DNA from: Leptospira biflexa
Lineage (GTDB): Bacteria; Spirochaetota; DYNZ01
NCBI GenBank assembly: GCA_020720805.1
Contig: DYNZ01000021.1
Span: 1-43,212, forward strand
Length of the DNA stretch: 43,212 nt
Direction of reading: 5' to 3'
Shown one piece after another: positions 16,332 to 26,251 of this stretch (the stretch's first letter is position 1; each line of letters opens with the position of its first letter). Position numbers and translations under genes: made by a program. The notes beneath the pieces are model-generated. The model saw only the letters and a program-made list of their open reading frames with translations. It made no database searches and was not told the origin of the DNA.

Positions 16332-19300
16332 ATGGAAAAGGAAAAAAATATATCGCGCAAAAGTCATGATTTCCAATTTTTCCTGGATAGGATTACAGGC
16401 TATTTCGATAAAAAAATTCTTTCGTTTTTTTCAGTTTATGACCTCGATGTTTTTATTTCTCAGCGTTATGAATTTATCCGCCAGAAGCTACCAGAAGATG
16501 AAATAAAATTAAGTATCATAAACCACGGTGTAGAGGATTATCACGCGAATAAAACAACTATTGAATTGCTTTGTGATGACCAGGAGTATCTGGTAGATTC
16601 CTTCCGTGAATTTTTTAAAAGAAAAGGATTGGATATATTTCTTGTCGCGCATCCGACGCTTACGCTTAGCCGGGAGATCGGTAGCGGCGAGCTTGTAAGT
16701 CTGCAGAATGGAAATCGCAATGAGCTTTATATCTATCTTGAGGTTAAGCAGCTTCCTCAGGAGGAGTTGCAATTGCTTGCAAACCAGATCAAGGAGCTTT
16801 GTTCTGAGATCCGTCTGGTTGTGCAGGATTGGCAGACTTTGTCTCAAAAGCTTTTTCATGATAGAGAACATTTTTTCCCGGCGGCAAAGAAAGTTTCGGA
16901 TCTGCTGGAGTGGATTCTTGATCATAATATGATTGTGCTTGGAGCCGCTTTTTTGGAGGATAGAGAGCGTTCATTCGGAATTCTTCGTTCGGGAAAATAT
17001 CGTACTGTTGTGCTTGATGTTTTAAACCGGGTAACAGAGGCTTTTTTGCAGCAAAAGAAAATCCAGGAATATCAATTTTTTTGCTATCATAGCGACTTGG
17101 TTACCAGCGTAGATAAGAACAGCGAATTAGTTTTTCTGTTTTTGAAGGGAGTGAATGGCTGGTTTGTAATCCTTGGCGATTTTACAATCAATGCCAAGGG
17201 ATCTAAAATTGATCGATTGCCGATTGTATCAGACATTTTCCGGGATTTTCTGCGTTCCATGGGCAGTCGAATGGGCAATCATTCTTTGCGTACAGCCAGA
17301 ACGATATTCAATTTGCTGCCATTAGAAATAAAATTTACTCTTCCATTGGCTGGTTATGAAGAGGTTTTTCAATTTTTATCTCAGGTTTATTTTTATCCAA
17401 GGTTAACAATCAATATAAGCTGGTTTGGGGAACGACGGGCATTGCTTATCTGTACAGTTCCGGAACACCTTTTTCAAAGCACCATGACAGCCCGAATCAA
17501 GGAGCTATGTCAGGATTTTTTTCTAGATAGCGAAATCAGGCTTTATGTTCAATTTGAAACAGCTATAGTTAAAATATTTTTAATGATACATCTGTTTCAT
17601 TCAAAAATTGCAATTTATAGAAAGGATTCTGAGGACTTTTCAAATAAAGTTATACGAGAGTTGCAGGGATGGGATGAATCCATGCGCATCCTGATGCAGG
17701 AACGTTTTTCTACCCCAGAGGCGCGCTATTTTAGTGGTTATCTCTTCGACTGGAATTATAAAAATAACAGCTCTGTGCAGGAGGCAATTCTGGATTTGGA
17801 AAATTCTCGTTTATTGAATGATCAGAAATATTCGATACGTATTTCCAGGGACAATGGAGATAGAATTTTGAGAATCCTAGCGACAGAGCCTTTGAATCTG
17901 TCGGATATGTTGCCTGTTCTGAGCTCTTTTGGGCTGCAGGTTGGACGGGAAACTACCGCCAGTCGTCTGGCTGATTCAGTCTTCGTCTATCTGTTTCAAA
18001 TTGTGAACACCCAGGATATTCCAAATGAGATTCAATTCTGTGATGCTTTGCTATATAGTTTTTTGAAAATTATTCCGGGAGATATGTTGAATTCAGTGCT
18101 TTTATCTATCGATATCCATTGGAATGAGCTGATGATCTTAAAAGCTATGCGTGCTTATATCCTGCAAACGATGCCTGCATGGTCTCATTATTCCATAACA
18201 GGAGTGCTATTGCGATATTTTCAGTTTAGTATGAATTTGGTTTATTATATGCGAGCTGTGCATCTGTTGCAGAACGCAACTCTTTCAAAAAAAATTGCAA
18301 ATGAATTGCAGAGCAATCTTGAGCTGGCGAAAAATGTTTCTGAGGATCAAATCATGCGGCAGTTATTAGGAGTTGTGTTGGCTATTCAGCGCTGCAACTG
18401 TAAGGAAGTCATGGAGAAAATTGAAAAAAAATTTTTTCGTATTCCCGAAGACTATTATCTATCCGTCAAGATAGCCTCATTGAAAATTCCGTATTTGCCT
18501 AAGCCTCGGCCAATGTTTGAAATTTTTGTATTCGCACCCCACATGCGAGGTATCCACCTGCGGGGTGACAAAGTGGCTCGCGGCGGAATCCGCTGGTCTG
18601 ACCGTTCTGATGATTTGCGTCTGGAGATACTTGGTTTGATGAAAACTCAGATGGTCAAGAATGCTGTCATAGTGCCATCAGGATCAAAGGGAGGATTTGT
18701 TATCGATAAACCATCGTTAGAAAAATCTGAATTGCAGAATCAGGCCGTACTGGCTTACCAAACCCTGATCCAGGGAATGCTCGATCTTAGCGATAATTAT
18801 GACGCCAAAGATGAAAAATGTTTTTCCGGCGTCCGCCTGGACTCTTTTGATCCCTATCTCGTTGTCGCTGCTGATAAAGGAACAGCAAATTTTTCCGATA
18901 TTGCAAATCAGATTTCCAGTCAAAAAAATTTTTGGCTTGGAGACGCTTTTGCTTCCGGCGGGTCCAGCGGCTACAATCATAAAAGTTTTGGCATAACGGC
19001 AAGAGGAGCCTGGGAATCGGTAAAGCGTCATTTTTATAATCTGGGAATTTCCCTAAAAAAAGAGTTTTCTGTGATTGGTATCGGCGATATGTCAGGAGAT
19101 GTCTTTGGCAATGGTATGATATATTCGGATAGGATCAGGCTGATTGCAGCGTTTAACCATAGTCATATTTTTTTGGATCCCAATACTGATGCTACTATTT
19201 CCTTTGCGGAAAGAGTGCGACTTTTTCACGAAGGCAAGGGAGGTTGGGAACATTACAACCGTTCATTGATCAGCAAGGGGGGAGGTGTTTTTGCAAGAGA

Positions 19301-20981
19301 AGAGAGGTCGATCCCTATATCCCCCGAGGTTCAAGATGCGTTGGGAATCAAGGAGTCTGCGCTCAGCGGGCCGGAATTGATTCAATATATTTTGAAAGCT
19401 CCTATAGATCTATTTTTAAATGGTGGTATCGGCACTTACATCAAAGCCTCAGATGAAGCTAACCAGGATGTGGGGGATAAAGCCAACGATGCTGTCAGAA
19501 TAAGCGCTACTGATTTGAGGGCAAAGGTAGTTGCTGAGGGGGGTAATCTCGGATTCACGCAAAAAGCGAGGATCGAGTATGCACAGAAGGGAGGGTCAAT
19601 ATTTACAGATGCTCTGGATAATTCTGGTGGCGTGGATATGTCTGATCACGAGGTGAATATTAAAATTGCATTGGCAGAACTGCTTCATCTCGGCAGGATA
19701 AAAAATCAGCAGAGGCGTAATCAGGTTTTGGATAAGATCGGCCAATCTGTAGCGCTGCATGTCTTGCAAAATAATTTTTCTCAGGCACTAGCTGTATCCG
19801 TTGATTTTGCGCGATCCCGCAGTATGGGAACTCCTTTTATCGATGTAATCGAATTTCTGGAATTGAAAAAATTGCTCGATAGCCGAGTTGAACAGATCCC
19901 TGACAGAGCGCAGTTGCTGCTTTATCGCGAAAAAGGAATACCGAAACCAATTCTGGCTCTCCTGTTTGGTTATGCCAAAATATTTCTCAAGAAAACGTTG
20001 TTGGAAAATCCCAGGTTTCAGGCAAGCGATTTTTCTTCCCAATTTTTGGAATATTTCCCAGATTATCTGGTAAAAAATTATGGAAAGGATCTTTTTTACC
20101 ATAAGCTGCATCGAGAAATTACCGCAACGGTTTTAACGAACCAGTTGATCAACTTTTTGGGGTCAGCTGCCCTAGTTGAAATAGCGACGAACTCCGACAA
20201 CGCAATCACTTCAGTTTATAATTTTTTTGCGCTGGATAGCGCTGTAAACGGTAAACTGATAAGAAAAAATCTTTTTGGGTTGCAGGAAGATGTCGCAGCA
20301 GATATCTTCGAAGGTCGCATGATTGCCCTCAGCTCTTCCTTTCAGAATGCTCTTGCCTTTTTGTCGCGTCGTCAAGTCGCGATCAGTAAAGAGGATGTAA
20401 CTGTTTTGAAAATTTTATTGACTAAGTTGTTTGAAAACGGCAGGTTGTCAAGTGGCGATGTTATAACAGGCAGCTCTGTGGACATTCCGTTTCAAAGTGC
20501 TCTTGGTTTGATGGTCGTTGTCATGTTCCTCTACCATGAAAAATACCGGAGCCATGATATCCCGAAAAAGGTGAGGCAGAGACGAGACAATCGTTCAAAC
20601 AGTCTGATCGAAAATCGATTTGCTTCTTTTTTTACATTGTATCAGCAACTTCGGGTAGAGGCCTATTTCGCCGCGATTTATCGTTTAAGGGCTGTGCACC
20701 CTTGGGAGAGAAGTTTTCGTCAAAGATTGATAATGATATTAGAAAATTATTTGTTTGATTTTTTTGATAAGATTATGGCTTATACTAAATATAAGCTGAC
20801 TCTCCATGACTCATGGGTGGCACAATGGTTCGATGCCATACCAGGCTTCAGGAACATAGAAGCGGAATTAAACCGTCCTGACCAGGATTTTCTTTCGCTT
20901 GAGCATCTGATCCAGAGCTCTTTTGGTGTGATTTGCGATGAACAATATGATTCACAGTTAATATCTGGAATCCGAAAATAG
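16332..20981 (+). CDS. gdhB: large NAD-dependent glutamate dehydrogenase (GDH-180 type)
   Basis: Oxidative deamination of glutamate to 2-oxoglutarate with NAD. At 1549 residues it matches the large bacterial GDH class rather than the 450-residue enzymes. The N-terminal half carries regulatory ACT-like regions. The catalytic part starts near residue 740: RGGIRWSDRSDDLRLEILGL (about 748), KNAVIVPSGSKGGFVI with the catalytic Lys (about 785), then the nucleotide domain GIGDMSGDVFGNGM (about 917), HIFLDPN, LFLNGGIGTYIKAS and VVAEGGNLGFTQKAR. The C-terminal helical domain is full length. It sits three bases after holA. Its product would feed the 2-oxoglutarate dehydrogenase step represented by sucB-lpd elsewhere in the window. 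Confidence 0.93.
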   Translation: MEKEKNISRKSHDFQFFLDRITGYFDKKILSFFSVYDLDVFISQRYEFIRQKLPEDEIKLSIINHGVEDYHANKTTIELLCDDQEYLVDSFREFFKRKGLDIFLVAHPTLTLSREIGSGELVSLQNGNRNELYIYLEVKQLPQEELQLLANQIKELCSEIRLVVQDWQTLSQKLFHDREHFFPAAKKVSDLLEWILDHNMIVLGAAFLEDRERSFGILRSGKYRTVVLDVLNRVTEAFLQQKKIQEYQFFCYHSDLVTSVDKNSELVFLFLKGVNGWFVILGDFTINAKGSKIDRLPIVSDIFRDFLRSMGSRMGNHSLRTARTIFNLLPLEIKFTLPLAGYEEVFQFLSQVYFYPRLTINISWFGERRALLICTVPEHLFQSTMTARIKELCQDFFLDSEIRLYVQFETAIVKIFLMIHLFHSKIAIYRKDSEDFSNKVIRELQGWDESMRILMQERFSTPEARYFSGYLFDWNYKNNSSVQEAILDLENSRLLNDQKYSIRISRDNGDRILRILATEPLNLSDMLPVLSSFGLQVGRETTASRLADSVFVYLFQIVNTQDIPNEIQFCDALLYSFLKIIPGDMLNSVLLSIDIHWNELMILKAMRAYILQTMPAWSHYSITGVLLRYFQFSMNLVYYMRAVHLLQNATLSKKIANELQSNLELAKNVSEDQIMRQLLGVVLAIQRCNCKEVMEKIEKKFFRIPEDYYLSVKIASLKIPYLPKPRPMFEIFVFAPHMRGIHLRGDKVARGGIRWSDRSDDLRLEILGLMKTQMVKNAVIVPSGSKGGFVIDKPSLEKSELQNQAVLAYQTLIQGMLDLSDNYDAKDEKCFSGVRLDSFDPYLVVAADKGTANFSDIANQISSQKNFWLGDAFASGGSSGYNHKSFGITARGAWESVKRHFYNLGISLKKEFSVIGIGDMSGDVFGNGMIYSDRIRLIAAFNHSHIFLDPNTDATISFAERVRLFHEGKGGWEHYNRSLISKGGGVFAREERSIPISPEVQDALGIKESALSGPELIQYILKAPIDLFLNGGIGTYIKASDEANQDVGDKANDAVRISATDLRAKVVAEGGNLGFTQKARIEYAQKGGSIFTDALDNSGGVDMSDHEVNIKIALAELLHLGRIKNQQRRNQVLDKIGQSVALHVLQNNFSQALAVSVDFARSRSMGTPFIDVIEFLELKKLLDSRVEQIPDRAQLLLYREKGIPKPILALLFGYAKIFLKKTLLENPRFQASDFSSQFLEYFPDYLVKNYGKDLFYHKLHREITATVLTNQLINFLGSAALVEIATNSDNAITSVYNFFALDSAVNGKLIRKNLFGLQEDVAADIFEGRMIALSSSFQNALAFLSRRQVAISKEDVTVLKILLTKLFENGRLSSGDVITGSSVDIPFQSALGLMVVVMFLYHEKYRSHDIPKKVRQRRDNRSNSLIENRFASFFTLYQQLRVEAYFAAIYRLRAVHPWERSFRQRLIMILENYLFDFFDKIMAYTKYKLTLHDSWVAQWFDAIPGFRNIEAELNRPDQDFLSLEHLIQSSFGVICDEQYDSQLISGIRK

Positions 20982-21102
20982 CAAAAAGAGCATTGCAATC
21001 ACTATTCGATCACCTTTTTTTCTTGCTTATCCGGTGCCTGCGTGGTTTGAAGGAGAAAAGAGATCATAAAAATAAAAAATCTGAGCCATCAAGGAGATGA
21101 TT

Positions 21103-22467
21103 ATGTTAGCAATGAATCCATCCACCGGGGAGATCTTAAAAGAGTATAAGGAGCATACCCCGGAAGAGGTTTCAAATAAAATTGATCAATCATACACTGT
21201 TTTTTCTCGATGGAAGGAGAGATCGTTTCCAGAACGGGCCCTTCTCATGCATCGTGCTGCCCAGGTTTTACGGGATAAAGCCCAGGAGTATGGCAGATTG
21301 GTCACCCTCGAAATGGGCAAGCCGATCCGGGAAGCAACGGCAGAGGTAGAAAAATGCGCCTGGGTTTGTGAATACTATGCAGATCATGCTGCATCCTTCC
21401 TTGCGGATGAATCCGCTCAATCCGATGGTAAAGAGGCTTACGTCGGTTTCCGGCCTTTGGGTCCTGTTTTGGCTGTTATGCCATGGAATTTCCCTTTCTG
21501 GCAGGTGTTCCGTTTCGCCGCTCCTGCCTTGATGGCCGGCAATAGCGGTCTGTTAAAGCACGCTTCCAATGTGCCTGGCAGCGCTCTGGCTATTGAAGAG
21601 GTATTTCGCCTGGCTGGTTTTCCGGAGGGACTTTTCCAAACATTGCTCATCAGCTCGGCGCAGGTGGAGGCAGTGATTGCTCATGATAAGGTAATGGCCG
21701 TTACCTTAACAGGCAGTGAATTTGCCGGACAGCAGGTAGCCCAAAGCGCGGGTCGTCATCTGAAAAAGTGTGTTCTGGAGCTTGGCGGATCAGATCCCTT
21801 TATTGTCCTGGCCGACGCGAATATCGAAAAGGCAGCTACGGTCGCAGTCAAGGCAAGGACGATTAACACAGGTCAATCCTGTATTGCCGCCAAGAGATTT
21901 ATTGTAGAAGAGGCGATTGCTGATGAATTTGAGCGTCTCTTTGCCCAGAAGATGCAGGGATTGAAAATGGGGGATCCCCTTGATCCTGAGGTGGAGCTTG
22001 GCTCGATTGCGCGCGATAATCTGCGCGAAGAGCTTCATGATCAAGTAGAGCGCTCTTTGCAGGCAGGAGGCAAAGTGGTCGTAGGCGGCTTTATTCCTGA
22101 AGGGAAGGGAGCCTTCTATCCAGCAACCATTATCAGCGGAACCAGTGTGTCGATTCCGGTCTTTGCTGAAGAGACCTTCGGTCCTGTGGCGGCAGTTATT
22201 CGCGTCAAAAGCGCAGAAGAGGCGATCCAGATTGCCAATGACAACCGATATGGACTCGGCGCTTCGCTATGGACAAGGGATCTGGAAAAAGGAAAGCGGC
22301 TGGCAGCCATGATTGAGTCTGGCGGAGTCTTTATCAACGGAATGACAAAGTCTGATCCGCGCTTGCCCTTTGGCGGGATCAAGAAATCAGGCTATGGCAG
22401 GGAGTTGTCTCATTATGGCATTAAAGAGTTTGTCAATATCCAAACGGTCTGGGTCGGCGAACCCTGA
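21103..22467 (+). CDS. NAD(P)-dependent succinate-semialdehyde dehydrogenase (Sad/GabD family)
   Basis: Oxidises succinate semialdehyde, or a similar short aldehyde, to the acid. Aldehyde dehydrogenase superfamily: cofactor region MPWNFPFWQVFRFAAPALMAGN, catalytic Glu226 in LELGGSDPF, catalytic Cys260 in NTGQSCIAAKRF, and FAEETFGPVAAV near the end. Length 454, similar to the short Sad (YneI) branch, which lacks the N-terminal extension of GabD. The start is ATG 21103, six bases after AAGGAG; ATG 21097 abuts the ribosome site and is less likely. It stands about 120 bases after the glutamate dehydrogenase. A role in glutamate/GABA breakdown to succinate fits the context; substrate is not proven. 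Confidence 0.85.
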   Translation: MLAMNPSTGEILKEYKEHTPEEVSNKIDQSYTVFSRWKERSFPERALLMHRAAQVLRDKAQEYGRLVTLEMGKPIREATAEVEKCAWVCEYYADHAASFLADESAQSDGKEAYVGFRPLGPVLAVMPWNFPFWQVFRFAAPALMAGNSGLLKHASNVPGSALAIEEVFRLAGFPEGLFQTLLISSAQVEAVIAHDKVMAVTLTGSEFAGQQVAQSAGRHLKKCVLELGGSDPFIVLADANIEKAATVAVKARTINTGQSCIAAKRFIVEEAIADEFERLFAQKMQGLKMGDPLDPEVELGSIARDNLREELHDQVERSLQAGGKVVVGGFIPEGKGAFYPATIISGTSVSIPVFAEETFGPVAAVIRVKSAEEAIQIANDNRYGLGASLWTRDLEKGKRLAAMIESGGVFINGMTKSDPRLPFGGIKKSGYGRELSHYGIKEFVNIQTVWVGEP

Positions 22468-22500
22468 TCTGTGATGTAGGCGCTGCTGGAAGGTTAGTAT

Positions 22501-22689
22501 ATGATGCCCATGGGAACCAGATCCATTCTCCTTGTTGAAGATGACGCTGACATTGCTATGCTTGAGGTTCGCCTCCTGCAGCGCAATGGCTACCGTGTGC
22601 ACCACTGTATGCAAGGAGAACAGGCGCTGGCATATATCCAGGAGAATAGAGCTGTAGATCTCATCTTAATGGATATAGATCTTGGTTAG
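22501..22689 (+). pseudogene. N-terminal receiver fragment of the following kinase, cut by TAG
   Basis: 62 codons encode the first half of a response-regulator receiver: SILLVEDDADIAMLEVRLLQ with the acidic pair Glu13-Asp14-Asp15, then DLILMDIDLG with phosphoacceptor Asp58. The frame ends in TAG at 22687-22689 and, without any shift, continues as GMDGPTAAQKIL, KNVP-like NVPIVFLTS and YIIKNSG, which are the second half of the same receiver. In relatives this loop usually reads DLGKGMDG; one base change from AAG (Lys) to TAG explains the stop. It is either a real nonsense mutation or a sequencing error. Confidence 0.75.
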
Positions 22690-22692
22690 GGG

Positions 22693-25600
22693 ATGGATGG
22701 TCCTACTGCAGCGCAGAAAATTCTTGCAATCCGCAACGTTCCTATCGTTTTTTTAACCTCCCACACAGAACAGGAGATGGTTTCCAGGGTTAAGGAGATC
22801 ACCCGCTATGGTTACATTATAAAAAATTCTGGCGAGTTTGTTATGATGTCATCGATTGAGATGGCATTTGAGCTTTTTGATGCTCATCGGAAAACCCTGG
22901 AGAGCGAACAGCGCTTCGAGCAGATGGCCGCCAGTATTGATGAGGTTTTCTGGCTTTACGAAGCAGATTACAGAAATTTTCTATATATCAGCCCGGTATT
23001 TTCCAGGGTGTGGGGTTTTCCGGAATCTGAAGTGCTAACGGATCCGCAAAAATTTATTGATTCCATTTATCCCGAAGATCTGGAAAAATTATTTCAGGCT
23101 AATTTCAGACATAAACGCGATATTGAAATCAGAATTGTTAGAGCAGATGGCTCCATACGCTGGATTTGGCTTCGGGCTTTTCCTGTGCGCGATAGCCTGT
23201 CGAACTCGATTTTGTACAGCGGTGTGGCGACAGATATTACAGCGCGAAAAGAGATGGATCTTGAGCTTTTGGAAAAAAAGGCTGCAATGGATGCTTCCCT
23301 AGATGCAATAGCCATATCCACTCTTGACGGTTTCCTTACCTATGTGAATCCCTCATTTTTAAATTATTGGGCCTTAACAAGTCAGGAGCAGATCCAGGGA
23401 CGCTCAATTTTTGATTTCTGGGAGTTTCGCGACCAGGCATTAGTGGTGGTTGACGCGCTTAGCGACCATGGACAATGGCAGGGAGAGATGCTGGCGCGGC
23501 GCAGCAATGGAACGCGTTTTCTGGCGCAGGTCTCTGCAAATACGATCCTTGACGCTAAAAGCGGAAAACCAATAGCGATGGTTGCCTCTTTTATCGATAT
23601 AACGGAGGAGAAGCAGATCCAGCGGCGGTTGCGCGAGAGGGAAGAGTACCTAACACAGCTATTCAATAACATGACAAACGGCGTTGCTGTTTACCGAGCT
23701 GTGGAAGGCGGGGAGGATTTTGAATTTATTGACATCAACGAGGCGGGTCTAAGCTTCAGCCAGTTGCCCAGGGAGCGGATTATCGGCAAAAAGGTGACAG
23801 AGGTTTTTCCTAATGTGAAGGAGTTTGGCCTCTTTGAAATTTTTCAAAAGGTGTGGCGAACCGGGCATCCGCAAACTTTACCGCTCAAAGCTTACAAGGA
23901 CGAGCGTATTGTTCAATGGGTAGAAAATTATATCTTCAAGTTGCCCTCTGGTTTGATTGTTGCATTGTATGAGGACACTTCAGCCAAAGAGAAAGCGAAA
24001 GAGCGCCTTGTACGAAGTGAATATCATTTGAATCGCGCACAAAAACTTGCAAAAGTGGGAAATTTTGAGATTCATCTGCAATCGAGGCGAGTGTATGCCT
24101 CTGCTGAAGCGCTTCGTTTGTACGGTTTAGATGCGGAGGGATTATCGTTAGAATCCATCCAAAAAGTACCTTTGCCCCAGTTTAGAGCCTATCTGGATGC
24201 AGCATTGCAAAACCTGATTGAACGTGATGAGATCTATGATGTTGTGTTTGAAATTCATAATGACAAGGAGAATAGAAATTTATCAATTCACTCGGTTGCA
24301 GAATATGATAAAGAGCGCCAGATTGTGTTTGGTACCATTCAGGATATCTCTGAACAGGTCGAGGCGCAGCGGCAGATGCATTTTGCATCCGAAATTTTGC
24401 GAAATTTTCCCGATGCGGTTATGACCCTTGATTCGCAGGCGCGCATTATTTCCTGGCAGGGAAGCTCTGAGAACCTATTCGGGTATAAAGAAGAGGATTT
24501 CAATGGCCGCCATGTATCTATTTTATTGAGCCCAGACAATCGCGAAAAATTGGATCTGCGGATCGCGACCGCATTGCAGGAGAGGGGGGTTTTTCAGGGG
24601 CGGACTACTTGCAGACATAAAGATGGATACGACATCGCTGTGGAGACGACAGCACGAAGGCTGATGGATCAGGAAGGCAGAGAGCTAGCGATCATTGCCA
24701 TCAATCGTGATATATCCGAGCGCATCAAAGTGGAAGATCTGCTTGCCACGCGCGTCCGCGTTAGCGAGAAAAGTTTCTCTCTCAATTCTCATGAGTTAAT
24801 GCAATTAATTGTTGATGAAGCGGAGAGAATTACAAACAGTAATATCGGTTTTCTTCACTTTGTCAATGAGGAGGAGAACGATTTATTGCTGCAGGTATGG
24901 TCCACGCACACCAAGGAGATGATGTGTTCGGCCTATCCAGAGTTAACCCATTACCCTATCGCTAGGGCAGGCGTTTGGGTGGATTGCGTCCACGAACGGA
25001 AAGCTGTGGTACATAATGATTATGCCGCGTTGCCCCATAAAAAAGGGTTGCCCGATGGCCATCCCCCCATAGTGCGCGAGCTGCTGGTTCCTATCTTTCG
25101 CTCCGGCCGCATCGTTACCATTCTTGGCGTTGGGAATAAAGATCATGAGTATACCGATCAGGATATACGCATGGTAACGGAACTTGCCAATATGTTCTGG
25201 GATCTATTTGAGCGCAAGGAGGCTATGGAGCTGGTGCGCCAGAGCGAAGAGCAGTTTCGCTCCATGTTTGTCTTGCATAGTGTACCCATGTTGCTGGTAG
25301 AGTCTGAGAGCGGTCGCATTCATAATGCAAATGAAGCGGCCAAAGCGTTCTACGGTTACGGCGAACAGTTGCTATCGATGCGCATGGAAGAGATCAACCA
25401 ATTACCGCCAGGTCAAGTGCGGATTCACCGGCAGCAGGTTGTGCGCGGTGAGCAGCTTCATTTTACATTTAATCATAAGCTGGCCTCAGGCGAAATACGA
25501 TTTGTGGAGGTGCATGCAACGTCGATTCATTTGGGCGGGGAAATATTTCTGTTTGTCATTATTCACGATATTTCTAAAAGGCGCGAGGCAGAGCTGAAAA

Positions 25601-26238
25601 TCCAGAATCTGCTGGCTGAAAAAGATCTGTTGTTGCGTGAAGTGCACCATCGCATCAAAAACAATATGAACAATATCTCTGCAATGCTGATGATCCAGGC
25701 TGAAATGTTAAGCGATGAGAGATTTCGAGAGATTGTCAAGGAGGCGTCGAACCGTATCCACAGCATGATGATTATCTATGATAAGCTATACAAATCCGCA
25801 GACTTTCGCAGCATCAACATCAGAAATTATCTTGAAGACCTTCTATTTGATATTGAACAAACCTACAATGCGGATAAAAAAATTGAATTTCGCAGAGAAA
25901 TTGACGATCTTGTGTTTGATTCCCGCGACGCTACAGCCATCGGTATGATCGTAAACGAGCTTGTCACAAATGTATTTAAGTACGCATTTTCTGCGACGCT
26001 CGGGCGTCCTCCCGTCATCGAGATCAAACTGGTTCGACAAGAGAACATGATGAGCTTGCTTGTGGCAGACAATGGCGTCGGGTTGGGAGATGGAGTCGAT
26101 TTAACCAGGGGGCACAATTTTGGTTTAACCCTGGTGACGATTTTGGCGCAACAGCTTCAGGGTAAACCGATCTTTGCGGGGAACAATGGCACCAGTTTTC
26201 GTTTAGATTGGTCTGTACCCGAAAATCAGCTACGATAA
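22693..26238 (+). CDS. multi-PAS/GAF sensor histidine kinase (HisKA_2), receiver domain interrupted
   Basis: 1181 residues downstream of the TAG at 22687. Order: C-terminal half of a receiver (1-60, with FLTS and KNSG), PAS (about 70-180), PAS (190-310), PAS (316-430), PAS (440-555), PAS (565-680), GAF (about 695-840), PAS (850-970), then the kinase core: REVHHRIKNNMNNISAML with His985/His986 (HisKA_2 type) and a GHKL ATPase with NELVTNVFKYAF, VADNGVGLGDG and FGLTLVTILAQQL. No membrane segment, so it acts in the cytosol. The intact protein would be a hybrid REC-PAS-kinase. ATG 22693 could reinitiate translation but would give a split receiver that cannot fold normally. The cognate regulator is not adjacent. 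Confidence 0.85.
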   Translation: MDGPTAAQKILAIRNVPIVFLTSHTEQEMVSRVKEITRYGYIIKNSGEFVMMSSIEMAFELFDAHRKTLESEQRFEQMAASIDEVFWLYEADYRNFLYISPVFSRVWGFPESEVLTDPQKFIDSIYPEDLEKLFQANFRHKRDIEIRIVRADGSIRWIWLRAFPVRDSLSNSILYSGVATDITARKEMDLELLEKKAAMDASLDAIAISTLDGFLTYVNPSFLNYWALTSQEQIQGRSIFDFWEFRDQALVVVDALSDHGQWQGEMLARRSNGTRFLAQVSANTILDAKSGKPIAMVASFIDITEEKQIQRRLREREEYLTQLFNNMTNGVAVYRAVEGGEDFEFIDINEAGLSFSQLPRERIIGKKVTEVFPNVKEFGLFEIFQKVWRTGHPQTLPLKAYKDERIVQWVENYIFKLPSGLIVALYEDTSAKEKAKERLVRSEYHLNRAQKLAKVGNFEIHLQSRRVYASAEALRLYGLDAEGLSLESIQKVPLPQFRAYLDAALQNLIERDEIYDVVFEIHNDKENRNLSIHSVAEYDKERQIVFGTIQDISEQVEAQRQMHFASEILRNFPDAVMTLDSQARIISWQGSSENLFGYKEEDFNGRHVSILLSPDNREKLDLRIATALQERGVFQGRTTCRHKDGYDIAVETTARRLMDQEGRELAIIAINRDISERIKVEDLLATRVRVSEKSFSLNSHELMQLIVDEAERITNSNIGFLHFVNEEENDLLLQVWSTHTKEMMCSAYPELTHYPIARAGVWVDCVHERKAVVHNDYAALPHKKGLPDGHPPIVRELLVPIFRSGRIVTILGVGNKDHEYTDQDIRMVTELANMFWDLFERKEAMELVRQSEEQFRSMFVLHSVPMLLVESESGRIHNANEAAKAFYGYGEQLLSMRMEEINQLPPGQVRIHRQQVVRGEQLHFTFNHKLASGEIRFVEVHATSIHLGGEIFLFVIIHDISKRREAELKIQNLLAEKDLLLREVHHRIKNNMNNISAMLMIQAEMLSDERFREIVKEASNRIHSMMIIYDKLYKSADFRSINIRNYLEDLLFDIEQTYNADKKIEFRREIDDLVFDSRDATAIGMIVNELVTNVFKYAFSATLGRPPVIEIKLVRQENMMSLLVADNGVGLGDGVDLTRGHNFGLTLVTILAQQLQGKPIFAGNNGTSFRLDWSVPENQLR

Positions 26239-26251
26239 AAGAGAAAAAAAA

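Noticed and set aside
16509-16925. Long antisense frames inside gdhB, nhaD, holA and others
   Set aside because: Each lies wholly inside a well-supported gene on the other strand and shows no domain; they are shadow frames.
22687-22689. TAG as pyrrolysine or readthrough codon
   Set aside because: No pyl genes or readthrough context are seen, and other genes here (for example ptsP) end with TAG; a mutation or base error is simpler.
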